From Toxonevra muliebris (taxonomy: Eukaryota > Arthropoda > Insecta > Diptera > Pallopteridae): DNA of 64,000 bases. The stretch covers positions 55,607,776 through 55,671,775 of the forward strand of contig OY829326.1 in assembly GCA_963691655.1 (NCBI GenBank), written 5' to 3'. Made by a program: the position numbers and the translations under genes. A model generated the notes under the pieces. It ran no database searches. It saw only the letters and a list, made by a program, of their open reading frames with translations, and was not told the origin of the DNA. The stretch's first letter is position 1. Each line of letters starts with the position of its first letter. Of this stretch, positions 24,537-39,500 are shown piece by piece.

Positions 24537-27500
24537 CTACAAAAATAAAAACAAAATGATACAATTCTGTAAATTGTAAAAAGTACAAAATATATGTATT
24601 AACTATTTTCCCGACAAATCAATCAAATGAACTAGGAGCAAGGACATGAAAAAATATCGATATTTTGATCAAATGAGTTTTTTTAAATCGATTAGGGAGG
24701 TTTATGTACATGAGCTTGTAGCTCGTCTTAATTTACCAAGTTTTAGTAAAATTTCTTTAAAATACAATGAAATCCCTGAAGAATTCAAAATTCTCAGTGC
24801 ATGAAACTGTACGGGGAGTTGGTATCATAAAAAATGCTTTCAAATGAATATACGTTTAAAGTTCGAAAAAAAAAATTTCATCTCAGTATATTCCCTTTAT
24901 CAAAAAAAAAAAAAAGAAATAAAAAAAAAGTACACTGAAAAGCAACGCTGTACCTAGTCTTCTTATAAATATTGGATTTTAATGTGAAGGTTAACAATTA
25001 CGCTTTATGAGTGCAATATGGAGAGAGGGAATATTCATTCGAAGAAAATTGACTTGCCATTATTGATGATGAGCCCGACCTCAAAACAATTACCAAAAAT
25101 ACTAAAAATAGTCAGGGGCTCATTTTTATCAAATGATTATCAGTGGGAATTCGGGTCATGATAAGGAATCCGGATGAGGTTGGCTTATATTCCCGAAATT
25201 CGTGCAGTTACTGCATTGAAAGAGGTCTTCCGAGTTCTGGGTTCTCTGAGCAATAATGGGTTAAAGAATTAATTACATTTTAAGATTGTTTCTTAGAACT
25301 TTGGAGCTGATCCACTACTACTGCTCTACATTGGTTTTTTTGCGAATAAAATAGTTCCTAGTGTTTGTGAATGAATTTTTTATACTGAACACGAATCTGA
25401 GTTCAAAAATTTCCCATCACGCCACGTTTTAGAAAAAATGGGATGGAAAACCCTAAAATAGGATTTTTTGCCATTTTTAAAAATTGGAGAGCTGAACACT
25501 GGCGTGCTACAAACTTCGAAATCCAGAAATTATAGGCTGAATCATGCCCTTCCAAATGAGCCCTGAACCCGAAACTGTAAATCAAAAACAGTTACTGACA
25601 GAATTGCTCAGCATCATCTTCTCTTTTTGTATCCAAAGTCAAACCTCATATCAAAGAAAACAAATCTGATCTGGTCGCATAGTGTAACTAAAATTTCAAG
25701 TTTATTTTTTGATATTTGACTTTTTAGAAAGAAACCGATGGAAGTAAAAAATATTTAAAAACTGTTCAATAGATTTTATTTTGACTTTTTTTTCATACAC
25801 TGGCAATTAATATCAAAAAATAGAAGAAAGCTTCCACATTTCGGGGGGCGGAGGGGGTCAGAACCCCCAAAACCTCCCCCCTAAATACGACCTTGCTATG
25901 ATCAATGCATTGCCAGACAGACTAAAGGCAACCATTTTTAATAATTTTTAAATTTTAAATACACATAAATATGTTTTTATTTTACAGCTAAGCGTGTGTG
26001 CAGGTTAGGTTGGAGTGGCAGCTTTCTACTTGAAAGCACACTTAAGCACATAATTAGGCTCATTGTGATAAGCGTGTGTGTAAGTGTCGAATTAAATTTT
26101 GACAAGATGGCGCTAATTATAATCGTACTACTTTTTTCAAACTATTACTGCTTAATTACACATTTCATAGGAGCAAGCGAGATAGTATGACATTATATAT
26201 AATAAGCTAAGCTACAGCTTACTGTACAGTGACTCATAAAAGCGATCGAATAAGAGAACATTTTTAGAACACGATAAATATTTAAGAATAGCGTCAAATT
26301 AAAAATTAACAGAACAGAAAACTTTCTTCTCATGTAGATGAACACAAGGAAAAATTTTTTAGATCAGATATCTTCAGATTTCAAAATGATCTCGAAAGTT
26401 CCGAAAAAAAAACAATCAAAAATAGTTATATATATTCGTATCCAACTCCAAGTCTTTTTCTAATATATTATATTTAAAATATTTTGGGAACCATTCGGCC
26501 AAAGGTATCACTGCCCCAAATTTAATTAAAATCAGTCAAAAGGCGTATCGATTGTATGAAACAATTACACACATTTATGCTTTCATTCTTAATTTTTAAA
26601 TATTTCTATTATACATTTACAGAGAAATTGTTTAATTTTCAATCGGTTTAAGACGTTTTTTCATCAAGGTATTCTTAAATGATACTTACTCATATCGGTA
26701 ATTTCCTTTGAATTATTTTTTTTCCAAATGATACTTTTCATCTGATACCCGATTTGAGTATAGTATTGATTCATGCAACTAGTTAGGAGATACCTGGCAT
26801 CTATGACATCTACGGATATTTACAAACATCTGTAAATACCTTGTACAACTAAATGAACTAGGCCTGAAAAACAAAATCACAATACTCTTCTTGGTCCCTG
26901 AGCATAGAGAAGTAGTTGTTGAAAGGGTGGCGCTGCATCATGCATTGAATCAAATATATTTTTCTTGGCACTGGAATTCATTCTATAAAAGACAAGTTAG
27001 GTAAAGTATGAAAGATGCAAACAGATTAGTGAGTAGGACAGAAATAACAAAGCTTAAACCATGCGTGCTCTTTGCAATGATTGGAATGATTCAGATTCAC
27101 AAAATACGTAGATGGAAGTAGAGACAGATGCTTTGGGGTTGCAAATATTGCACTGATTCGGAAGACTTCATTGTATTGTGAATTTGTGAATATTAGTGGG
27201 AAATAGATTAGTTAGTTTTTGAGGCCCCCACTTAATGACTATACCCCGCTTATATTTATGAGGGTATTATCGAAACAAGAAGAGAATTCTGAGACACATT
27301 TAACCAGACGATATCCTTAGAAATCTATACAGCTCATCGTAAACATTTCTTTAGAAGGAATCATTTCAAAAGAAATTTTACATTTTAATGGGTAAATGAG
27401 ATATGTATAGTGAAATTTATTTTATCCTCATCCTTATGTAAATACAGTAGACGCCCGGTATAACAAATTTTAAATTAAATGAAATTTAAGATTTAATGAA

Positions 27501-30500
27501 ATGCTAATATTTTTCCATTGATGGTTTTATATTAAGAACACCAAAGAAATTGGGTTTTTGAGATAACGTTTTTTCCACCCTCGTTAAGTTAATGAAGCTT
27601 TTTCATTGCTTTTATTTCCATTCACATAGACATTTGCGTTTTTATTACACCAAATTAATTTGTTTTTCCTCAAGTCAACAGTACTTTGCATTGATTTTGA
27701 TTGTACGTAAATGTTCTATTTTACATCAATTTACAAATCGATAACGATACTGTCGATTTAATAAAGACCATTAAACACAAAGACAAAATGAATAGCTTGA
27801 AAAATTATGTTATATGGGCTGTGTTGAATGTTTATAAATTAGATTGTTAAGAAGGCTATAAGAAATAGCAGTCAAAAAAGACTACAAACAAACCGCAAAT
27901 AGGTAGTCATGCATAGAATGTTTTTTATAAATGTATAAGCATGGATGCATTTTTATTATTCATTAATAAAATAAAAAATATATGTAAAAATTTAATAAAA
28001 TTGCTTGCATTATTTCAGAATTGAGTTGATTTAGAAGTATACAAAATTCTTTCGATTTAACGAATTGGGTATACAACATAGGATTTGTTATATGGGACAT
28101 CTACTGTATTAATTAAATGGCTATCATACTTTAATATGCTACATACATATAAGTATATGTGCTTTCTTATCCTTAATTTAATCACCCATTAAATTTAACT
28201 CCGAAAATTAAGATATAATACAAAATTATCAGAAATAACTCTATACAAAATTGTTTTCATTCACTGCATCAACATAGGTGAGCTTGATCATCAAAGTGAC
28301 CGCCCAGGGAACTCAAAAGAACGCACCATTTCTCCATCTAAGAATCAACAAAGCATAAAAGTGCAATTCGAGAATCTTCATGAGACAAATTGCTTGCGAG
28401 ACTAGCATCAAATCCTAAACGGTGCTTCAAATAGCATGCATGACTAAAATAAGTGCATACGGCTGCAAAAAGATCCTGTTAGAGAATACAGCCGTGAATA
28501 TTTTTACCATTCAATAGATTACCAAAGCACTGAATAGATGCGAAGCCTGAAAGCCCATAGTCCATCTTTGAACAGTATGCAATGCTCAATTTATGCGCAT
28601 ATTTTTGGCCGGAATATGATAAATGGAAAAACACCCTTGTTTTTCCATTTATTAGTAGGTTTTTCACTACGTCATTCGGTCCTTCTCTGTGTGAAGGTAT
28701 ATTTTAGCGAAAGAACATGAATATTCCAGCAGGAATTCGCCGATGGATAATAGAATGTGTTCGATTTTGGAGAGCTGAGTATTAAGTGTTATGTTGGGTT
28801 GTTAGCTTTGAATTAAACTTAGGTCAGGTTAAGTGGTTGCCTATCAGGGTAATATCAACTAACCCCATATCAGATAGGTCGTTGTAAAAGTATTGTCCTA
28901 GGGTATTGGAGCTTATACCTTCTTGGTAGTTATCCAAGTGGATTCAGCCATCTCACTTGTCCTGATTCAAGATCAACATTTAAACTTTATATTAGCAAAT
29001 TGCCAGCGGTGTATTCAGGTTCTTTTTAAACTTAATATAAGTGGGTAATTAAAGATATCCTGCAAAAGTTTGTATTTGCTCGTTTTTGGTTAATATGTTA
29101 AAAATGTAATTATACAATAAAGTAATATTAAGAGGTACGAAGACAAATGCCCTCTTAGGGCACAACAAATCTGCAGTACGTCTGCTTACAGGAGTCATAA
29201 CTAGACATTGTGCTATTGCACCAATGATCTAACGGTGGTGTATTCTGACGAGCGAACTGTGCAGAAGTTGTCATGATGAAGAAGAAACAGAATCGATTCT
29301 TCACTTTCTACGTCAATGTCCAAGGCTGCAGATGAGTAGACTCCAATGCTTGGAGTTGCGCTTTTTCAATAGTCTAACAGAAACTATCGGATCTCCTTAC
29401 CATCATCCGGAGAACCAAATGGTTCAATAGAGACATTACCTGGACCGCTGACGGAAACTGTGGTTAGAGATGTGCCTTCTCCTGACAATTAAATGAGTGA
29501 AATCACAATGGACAATTAATTAAGTCTCTGAGTGGAAGTGCGGATACATATATATGGCACACGGCTTCCAAACCTAACCTAACCTAAGAGACACTTTTAC
29601 AAAACTTTAGCTTTGAGAGAGCACATAATCCATAAGATTACTTTCAGGAATTGGTGAAACATTTCGAGTATTCACAGTTGATTGCAAGCTGTAGTGATGT
29701 GGTAAAATTTTGAATGAATAATGGGAGTATAAGAGAGGATTAACAACAAATGAAGGATACAATACTAAATATGACAAAACTGTGAAAATCGCTATAAAAA
29801 TTACAAAAAAGTTTTAGATGACGTCACACAATTAGTAAAAAACGAATGAAATAATATTCTTTACTGCCATTTTTAATTCATATCGTTATTAAATTCAAAG
29901 AAGAGACTATTTAAAAAAAAATATATCTAATATCTCATTAAGCGTACGATTTAGTTGAAAAAGAAACAAGGCGACATTCTATAATTCTATAATTAGAAAA
30001 CTTTTAATCCAAAACAACTTTAATCAAAACTCGTTCCAATAGTACGGACACACGATAGTGCATTTCAGGCAAATTTAACATTTCGTTGAAATGAGTCTGA
30101 AATGCAGAATTTCGATATACAAAAGTGTCAAATGGAATTCTCCATTTCAGACTCATTTCATTGAAATGCGTCTGAAATGAAGAAATTAACTAGCAACCCT
30201 CAAACGCAAGGTTGTAAAAAGCAGTGAATATTTGAGATCTATTACATTTTTCTAGACATTTTGGATTTTGTTTTCATAACTGCTGCTCTTGTAATATTTA
30301 TTAAGCGAAAAAATAAAATAATGGCGTCGGAGAGTAGCTCATTTCATTTCTTGGTGTCCAAATCCAATTGAAAGGAAATATTTTTATTATTTTTATTTAC
30401 ACAAAACACATACAAAAATTCTTCTTCATCTCCAAACTTATGATCTGTCAAAAAACAGAATTGAAATTCTTTTTTGTCGTGTGTCCACCTTAATTTGAAA

Positions 30501-33500
30501 TGCAGTATTTCAACGAAATGAACTCTCGTGTGTCTGCATTGTAGGGGTATTTTTACCTTTCTTAATTGGCTAGATAATTTAATTGCATATCTATTTTACA
30601 TATATTGGCTTACCTCTTTACAACATTATTTAATGGATTCGCATTTGAATTGCACAAAACACTATATACAGAATCGACTTTGCTTAGCTTCTCAAAGAGC
30701 GGTATCAGCTCTAATAATTCCGAATCGGTATGATCGTCAAACCATGATTTTACAGGAACCTATAGAAAAGAGTTTTATTAATTATGAACATTTTATTTTT
30801 GTATCATATTTGAATTGCTATTCTTTTACTTACCGCATTATCTGGATGAAATATATAACTCGCTGGTGAATTATCAACGATGACAATCTTTTGTAAATCT
30901 CGCCCAAGACGATTTAAATCCTTAATATAATTTCCCCTGTAATAAACGCATGATTCCCTAAACAGTCTTGCACGAAACACGTCCCATCTGAAACGCAGAA
31001 GAAAAATAAAAATTAATTTACAAACTGGAAATTCATAGAGTAAAAACTAAAACATACTTGTCTAACAGATCAGCAACGGGATCTGCATATTTGGCTAGTG
31101 ATGCTGTAAATAATACACATTCGTACAATTCGCCCATTTTTCGAAGGAACTCATCGACATAGGGCCGCTTGAGTACATACACCTGATGTATGGTGCCATC
31201 AATTTCCACTGGTACAATAAAATCAGCATTTGGAATTGGCTATAAATACATAAAAAACAAAATTTGTTTTTAAATTTTATTGACATAAATTTTTAATTTA
31301 ATTTGGGTAATATTTTGTTAGCAAAAAATAATGCTGCATATATTTCAGCGCATTCTGTCGTACAATAGTTTGAAACATTTATTTTTTTTTTTTTCATTAT
31401 ATGTATGTAAATACGTACATATATTATTTATAGTAATTTTAGTGTAAATATTAATAACTTTTCATTATATTTTTAGTTATTTTATTTGGTAGTATGACAA
31501 ACCATCGACCTTCCTTAGCATTCTGTCCATTTGGCTATTTTACTTTGCCCAGATAGAGTATAGTTGTAGGTTAATAAGTCCTGTATTTTTAAGTAAATAG
31601 CAGATAGCAATAGTATAAATAGCATGATTTAAATACTTTCAATGTGTGTTTATTAAGGTACGTCGCGAAAAAAAGTTGTTTCTGTGTCCCTCTAAAAATT
31701 GATGTTGGTTGTTTTTATCAGCTCTAGTGATTACCATTTGTTAGCTGGATCATTTTGAACTGTTCCCATAAAAAAGACGGTTTTTAGAGGATTTTTTAAA
31801 ATGATCCAACTTCCGAGAGGTAATTAAGTACGAGAGCCAAAATTTTTTGGAAATCGACATAAACTGAGGTTCATATTTAGATGGGTACACCAGCACCACT
31901 TCTTTTGTATGGGGCTCCAGGCACTTTAATGTTTATATCCCTGGATCATACGCCTTGATTAATTTAGAGATTGCATTCTTTAATTCATATATTCACGAAG
32001 AAAATTTTGATTCCAAAAAACAGGAACTTTCTTTTCTAGAGCATGAAAAGCAATTATTGTTTGGCTGCAAAACAAATTCAAAAGCATTGTATTCGTTACA
32101 ATGTACTCGTTATTCTGTGTGTTCCGTGTTCGTTGTTCTGCATGCGGAATAGTAGGTTGATCTTTGGGTGATCTAGTACTTAAATTCCTAGACAAAGTTC
32201 TATGAGATTTCGAATAAGCGAACCATTCCAAGCATGATCCAATTCTCTATGCTCAAGCTATCATTGTGTATACTTTAAAGGAACTATGAGTCGCTTCTGA
32301 GTCTCAATCCATGTTGGTTCCAATTACTGTAGAGACTAAAGAACTCATATAAACGAGCATTTCAGGGTTGAATATTTTAGATTTACTTAGAACCTTTAAG
32401 AAACAGTGGCAGATTAACTCGTCGGATCTTTTAAAAAATGCCTTCCATAATTTGACAAGTCTCACCATGACCTGCATTGTTCGTACATTCAGATAACGCT
32501 GGGTGAGAAAATCAACTTGAAAGCACATAGGTCACGTGAGTGCTACAGTTGGTCTGATTATTTCCGAACAAGTGTATTCAAGTAGGTAGATACCAGCTTC
32601 TTTTCCGGTATTATTTTTGACCTGACTGTAAATTTCTTCTCCAAAAATAATAACCTATATTTTCTTTCAATATTACACTACAGTTACTGTGTCGCAAGTA
32701 AAAAACTTCCATTTGCTAAACTAGGTAATTTTCAATAGACTTCTTTTAATCCTTAAATGCCCACTGATCAGTACAATGGTCAACCACTTCAGCGGCTGTC
32801 TGCCATTTTACGTTTGTCATTAAATTTTTTTGAAAAAAGTTTTCTTTGTCGATACTTACAAATACGAATGGAAAATTCCAACTGTTTTATAGTTACAGTT
32901 AATTTTAACTCGAAAAACAAGTTTAACCCTCAAATTCCCAAATTTTTTATTGATTAAAAAAAATTGGAATTGATTAATTTAATCAAATTAATTGGAAAAA
33001 TCATAAACTGATTTGAAAACCAAAAAAAAAAAAAAAATCTAATGGGCGTAATTTTATGAAGTGGGAAAGTTTGAACGCCTAAAATTATTTGTTGTTGAAT
33101 CAATATGTTTTAAGTAATTAAATATTTTATATAAAAAATTCAAATTCCCAGCTATTCATAGCTAGTTTTTTTTTATCTGGATAGTATGACGGGAAGTATT
33201 TCATTTATTTTTTTCACTTTTATCTGGTACTTTTGGAGACATGTGGTTGAAGAATAGAGGTAGCGATATGTAGAGTGACTCAAAAAATTGATCACACGAA
33301 ACTACTTTTTTGGAACACGATATTCAGCCAAGAATGGCGTCAAATTAAAAAGTAATAGAGTAATTAAGAGTAGACTCATCCAGATGAACAGAAGTGAAAA
33401 AACATTTTTGAAATCAGAAAGCCCCGAAATTTTGTACCACAAATTACGATTTTTCAAAACTTTTTGGCCCAAACTTCGTTCAAATTCCACAGCTTTGTTA

Positions 33501-36500
33501 TTGCCTCATACAAACACAAATATAATGCTAAAAAATTTTTGAAATCGGTTAATGCTCATTGGTGCCCCACGAGGGTCAAAGCTTGTAAGTTTTTAGAAAT
33601 TCAGCAAAAATTATATTAAAAGTATAAATTATGGTCGAAACTTTGGCATCTATTTTGATTTAAAAAGTATTCCTAAGGGGATCCGAAGCGAAGGATGGAA
33701 AATTAGGAAAAAATTTCATTTTATTTTGTACTGGAGCGCCGATCGTGTTGAAATTTTGCACACCAGGGTAGGAAACTAATTTATGGCCCTCATTTTGGTC
33801 TAAAATATATTCAAAAGGGGGCTTCGCAAACAAAAATCAGCGAAAAGTGGAAGTTTTCCGTGCCATCTGCCAATTTTGTTGAAATTTAGTGTACCAGAGT
33901 TTATATTTTTTTTGGTACAAAAATTATTTTTCTCCCCTATTTTGATCCAAAAATAATTCCAAAGGGGCTCCGCAGCAAAACGGAAAATTTGGAGGGGTGG
34001 GGGCGTTAAAAAAAAACTTCCTTCTCAAAAAACGCTGTCATGATTGGGGTTATAAAATCTATCCACTGTAAGGGGCCATTCACATATTATGTAACGCAAT
34101 TTTTGACCAATTATGACCCCTCCCCCTGGCCAGTATTGGACGTATTTGGTTTTTAGGGTTAATATCTCCACTAGAATAGTTTACTTTTATCGTCGGAAAG
34201 GCTTAGACTACACTACCAATATTTTCTAACGCAAATACTAATGTCAATAATGAATGAACATCAATTCTGACGGAGAACTTTACATTTTTGGAAATACTTT
34301 ACTATCGATAATATGGAGAGTTTAGCCGCTGCGAAACTATCTGCAGTTTGAAAAAATTTTCAGTCATATAGGTAGAATTTATACACTGCAGTGGCCTCTT
34401 GTCTGAGATTTTATAAGTTTGCATCGTTTTGTTTTTAAATTATTGCATAGATTAAGTTATTCAAGGCATTTCCTGTTTTCTAACCTATGACACCATGAAT
34501 ACACAATTTTCTAACAATAATTTTAAATAATTAACAAGATTTTTATAATAAATGCACTTAACCAACACACTGTATTTTGCATTTTTCATTAATTACATTT
34601 AAAACATATTTACATACATTTTCCAAATAAACATGTATGCAAACATGAGTGAGTATATAAAAAGCAATTCAATTATTTTTCCAAAAAATTAAAGAAAAAA
34701 AAAACTTTTACATTATTTAACGCATAATTGCAGCGTGGTTAAAATTTATAGTGTTGCCATGCATGCATGCATATGCTACAGGTGATTGTTGTCTATGAGA
34801 GTAGGTCTGCTGTATGAATATTTTTGTATATGAAAGTGTGAGGTGGAAAACTTTTTTTTAAATTTAATAAAAATTTAAAACAATTAGCCAGAGTTATTTA
34901 GTAATTTTAGTTTTTAGTATTATCGACAACAAATAGGGAGAAAATGTAAACGTGAATAGATTTAATAAACATATTGAAAGCTAATATAACGAAAAATAAA
35001 ATTAAAATTATTTTTAAATTGATTTAGTTGGAAAAAATTTGTACGTATTTATTTTGCTGTTATTAAATATTAAAAGGCTGACCTGCACTTGTTTATGGGA
35101 GAGAGATTTTGTTTTTATTATTTATGTCCATTATATTGTGCATATGTTTTCATTGGCATTGAATAATAAATCAGTGATAAAAATTAAAAAGAAAAAAAAA
35201 CAGCCTAACTCGACATAAGGTGGAAAATATTATGTATTTTACATTACAAATATTAAACTGGTGTGAATTTTTAAATAAATTTTAAAATTATTTATATCGT
35301 TTCAAGAATGGTCTTTGATTTGAGCTAGAGTCTTTTCTATAATATTTATATTTAAAGCTATCAGGCTCGGCTGACAAGAAAATAAGCTTAAGATGTTATT
35401 ATTTTTTACTACAAAAATATAAACAACCAAGAAGTAAAAACGAAACAGTGAATAATCGTGAATGAAGTGGAATTCATTAGTTGGAAGAGGATGGGCCACA
35501 GGTAGATTCCACAAAATATAGAGAAGAACGATTAAAGGTAAAGCGAGCACTCAGAAGAAAGTGGAACAAATTGCGGCTGCGGTTAAACAGAACGCAATGG
35601 TGCTCAGGGATTGTTAATTACTAAATGCACTATGTCCTACTCTCAAGTATTTTCTCTATAACTTCTACGATTGCTCGGCAGTCAGTCCGTAGAATCTGCT
35701 AGGCTACCTAAACTCCACGGGGTGTGTTTAGTAAGAGGCCAGCCATAATTCTAGTACGGTGAAGAAGTGTTTTCAAAACGATATACCGCTAATTGTGACT
35801 CACAGTGGGAACTATAGTAGAAAATACGAGTATATACTTATTTATTTATTACAACTTATTGTGGCATAGTTTTCATAGCATTAATCAAATTTTTATTGAA
35901 CACAAATGCAGAATTTTGATTTCAATTTGAACTAGTTAAGAGCATTAAACTTTTTTTTGGTTCGCTGGCACTAGTGTGATAGTCTGCCAATATTGATTTA
36001 GATGGTATGTGGTAATGTTCTAGGATATGCACGTGTTAAATTCCCCACTTGATTGCGAAGAAAATGTTTTGGTGCGGAGCTAGTGGTGGCTCGGAACGAA
36101 CTTCATTCACTGTAGGGATATTATTGATGAAATTTTCCCTAAAGGTTGCTCGAAAATAAAATTTTTCTACGTTGTTGGCAACTCTGCAATACATTTTGTT
36201 AAGTGTTTTGTTTTCTGAGATACGTTAATTTTTGTTGTTTATTTTTTTTTAAAATGTCATTAAAAATTAAATTTCAAATTAAAGTTTTTATTAGCTTGAA
36301 TAAAAAATTCTTAATTGAAGCTCATTCAATTTGAATGTAACTAATAAATATGTATATTTTTAAATTAGTTGGCCACACCGTTTCTGTTACTTCTCTTCTT
36401 CATATACATATACAGGGTGACAATCGTAAAGTGACGCACACATTTCAGCAGTTATTTTCAACAGGACGTACTTCCATTATGTACAATTAAGTGTTAACAT

Positions 36501-39500
36501 TGCTGAATATATAAGCATTCATTTGAACCCCACCTCATTCAATATAACCTCCTTTAGCCTGCACACATGCCTTCAATCGATCCGGAAATCGTAGGACTGT
36601 TCGCCGCAGGACTTCCCGATCAATTTCAGTCCAGGCTTTCTCTAATGAATTTGTCAGCGACTCCAGACTGTGGTGTTGAGATGCACAAGCCTTACTCTCT
36701 AAAATACTCCAAATAGAGTAGTCCATTGGATTCAAGTCTGGGGAGTATGGTGGCCATTCTTGAGATGTTATGAATCCAGAAAAATTGTCTTTTATCCATG
36801 TTTGCGTTAATTTTGCCATGTGGGAAGGTGCAGAATCTTGCTGGAAAGTCCAGTTTTCATTTCCAAATGTATCTTGGGCCCAGGGAAGAACATGTTCATT
36901 TAAAATGCTCCGATAAACAACCTGGTCAATTTTAACACCCTCTTCAACGAATATTAGAGGGGTTCTGGCATTAGCGGAAACTCCAGCCCATACCATAATG
37001 GAAGCTGGCTTTTGAACTCGGTCAACAGTCCTATTTTGTTGCGATGATGATGTTAGCCACATTCGGTCATTTTGCGCATTGAAATGTTGTTCAACCGTGA
37101 AAATTTTTTCATCTGTAAACAAGATATTTTCAACATTTTTTAACACAAATCTCAAATCGCAAATCTTTCTTTTTTTGTGTCAGATCTTGAGCTTTTCGGA
37201 GCTTGTACGGCTTAAGACTAAGCTTTGATTTTGCAATGATTCGCACTGTTTCACGGTTTACTCCCACTTCCTTAGCGATTTTTCTCATTGAGCGCCTTGG
37301 ATTTCGCTTGATTCGTTTACGAATTTTTTCTGTTAAACCAGTAGTCGCAACTGTTGAAAATTTTCCCCGGTCTCTATCTCCAAAACCCCCAGTTTCATTA
37401 TATCGAATAATAGCTCGGTCTACCGTACGACTTGACAAATTTAAAGCCTTTGCAATTTGACGGCTACTATAATTTGCCGAATGAAATTTCATAATTTCAC
37501 GACGAATATTTTCCTTGTCCATTTTTATGGAAATTTCAAAATGTAATAACAAAAATTCAAATGAAATTTAAAGCAAAGCCAATGATGAATGAATTTGCTT
37601 TTAAAATTAAAGTAAGGGTAAATGGCAAAGCTTGCTGCAGAGTATTAAACTTGCGTCACTTTACAATTGTCACCCTGTACACTAGAGGTGCCCATAATTG
37701 TATGAGAAAAGTAAGTTTTGTTTAATTTAGATTCCAAATTTTTCAAGAGCAATGAGGGTCCATTTGAGGGAGTCCGAATAACCCCCCAAATTTTATATTA
37801 GACATATTTAGGTTGCATTGCAATGAAAATCAAAGCAACTTTAATTTTTTGGATTTCTCTAATATACTTATCTTCCACTTTAGAACGTAAGAATTTTATA
37901 TTTGAGTGTAAGTGTTATCTGGGTTTGATTCCTCCCCCCTGGTCGTAACGCAAGGTAGCAAAACACATTCCCTCTCATATAATAAAACTAATTTACACTA
38001 AAAGATATCGAAGAAAATGAGCTAGGTTTTTAAAAGTCAAATTTTACATTGATTCTGTGCACCGAAAAAGAAATTGATGAAATCGATAAAAAAAAAAACT
38101 TCTGGTTTCTCTTGATGTACGTAAGCAGAAACTTTTTCCGCAAAAAATATGGCCAACTAGAAGAAAATCGAGCGACAACTAACTAAGTTACGAGCAGCTG
38201 ATGGAGTTTAAGCGCTTGCAATACATTTTCCACATTTTTTTGGTGTTTTCATATAACATATTTGAATGTGTTTAGGATAGTATTACCAGCGATTAAACTG
38301 AATAGCTTGTCGAAAAAATTAATGTATTCAAAAAATGTGGGATTTGGATTTATACACTCAACAGCTTATAACTTTATTATTTTTCGGTCGCTTTTCCCTG
38401 GTTGGTCTTATTTTGCGTAAAAGTTTCAGCTTCACGTATGTAGATAGAGAGAAATCAGACACTTTTCATTATTTTTCCGTGACCACAGAATCAGCCGTAA
38501 ATATAATTTTATTTTTAATCTGACTAATTTTCAGCGATACCTTTTGAATCGGTTAATCAATTAAAGATCCGATTAGATATATTTGTTTATCACCTCAGTA
38601 CTTTTCATCAAGAAGTGTAAAGTCGTAGTGTAAGTCGCCAAAATGAAAAATTGCAATATCTCAAAAACTGATCCATAAAAATATTTTAGCTTTGATTTTC
38701 GAATTCAGAGGGAGAAAATACATAAAAAGCCACCTCTCATCACATGTACATGAAAAAAATTGCATTTATAAACTAGTGTAATTTTGAACTCATCTGATTT
38801 TGATCGTATAAAATCGACGTTACGTAACGCAGTTGATAACCCTTCCCTCCCCCATATAACATTTCGTAACAAATCGTCCATTCAAAGAAAAGCAGGTGCC
38901 TTGAGGACAACCTCTTCTTTAGCCATGAATACCATTCTCTACTTAACCCCACTTTTTGGGAAACCGGTTGCGGCCAACTCGGCTATTAGTTTGAATTCAG
39001 TCAATCCCTGGTCTGAACCATTTGTAGGACATTCCAAAATCCTTTTGGAACTCACCCATTTATCCAAGAATATTGACTACACCTTCCCCACACCCTTTTT
39101 CGACAATCACTTCATCACTTCCATTTCTTCGAGAAAGGATATGATCGAGAGTCGAAGCCAGTAGAAAGATGCGGTGTACCTTTACACCGATGGATCCAAA
39201 CTGGATGGAAGGGTAGGGGGAGGTATTTTCTCTGAGCAAGTAGGGTTAAGCTTATGCTTTCGTCTGCCTGACCATTGCAGCGTCTTCCAAGCTGAGGTTA
39301 TGGCTATTCAGGTAGCGGAGAACTGGCTGAAATATAATAGAATATCAGCCCATGATATTTTTATTCTCAGCGACAGCCAACTTACGCTTATACAAATTAA
39401 AAAACTACCCGGGGATCCCACTGCCAACATGCAAGCTTAGTGTTCAAACGGAGTTCTTGAAGCAAGCGAAGGTGAGATGACAGACTGAAGACAAGTGCCG

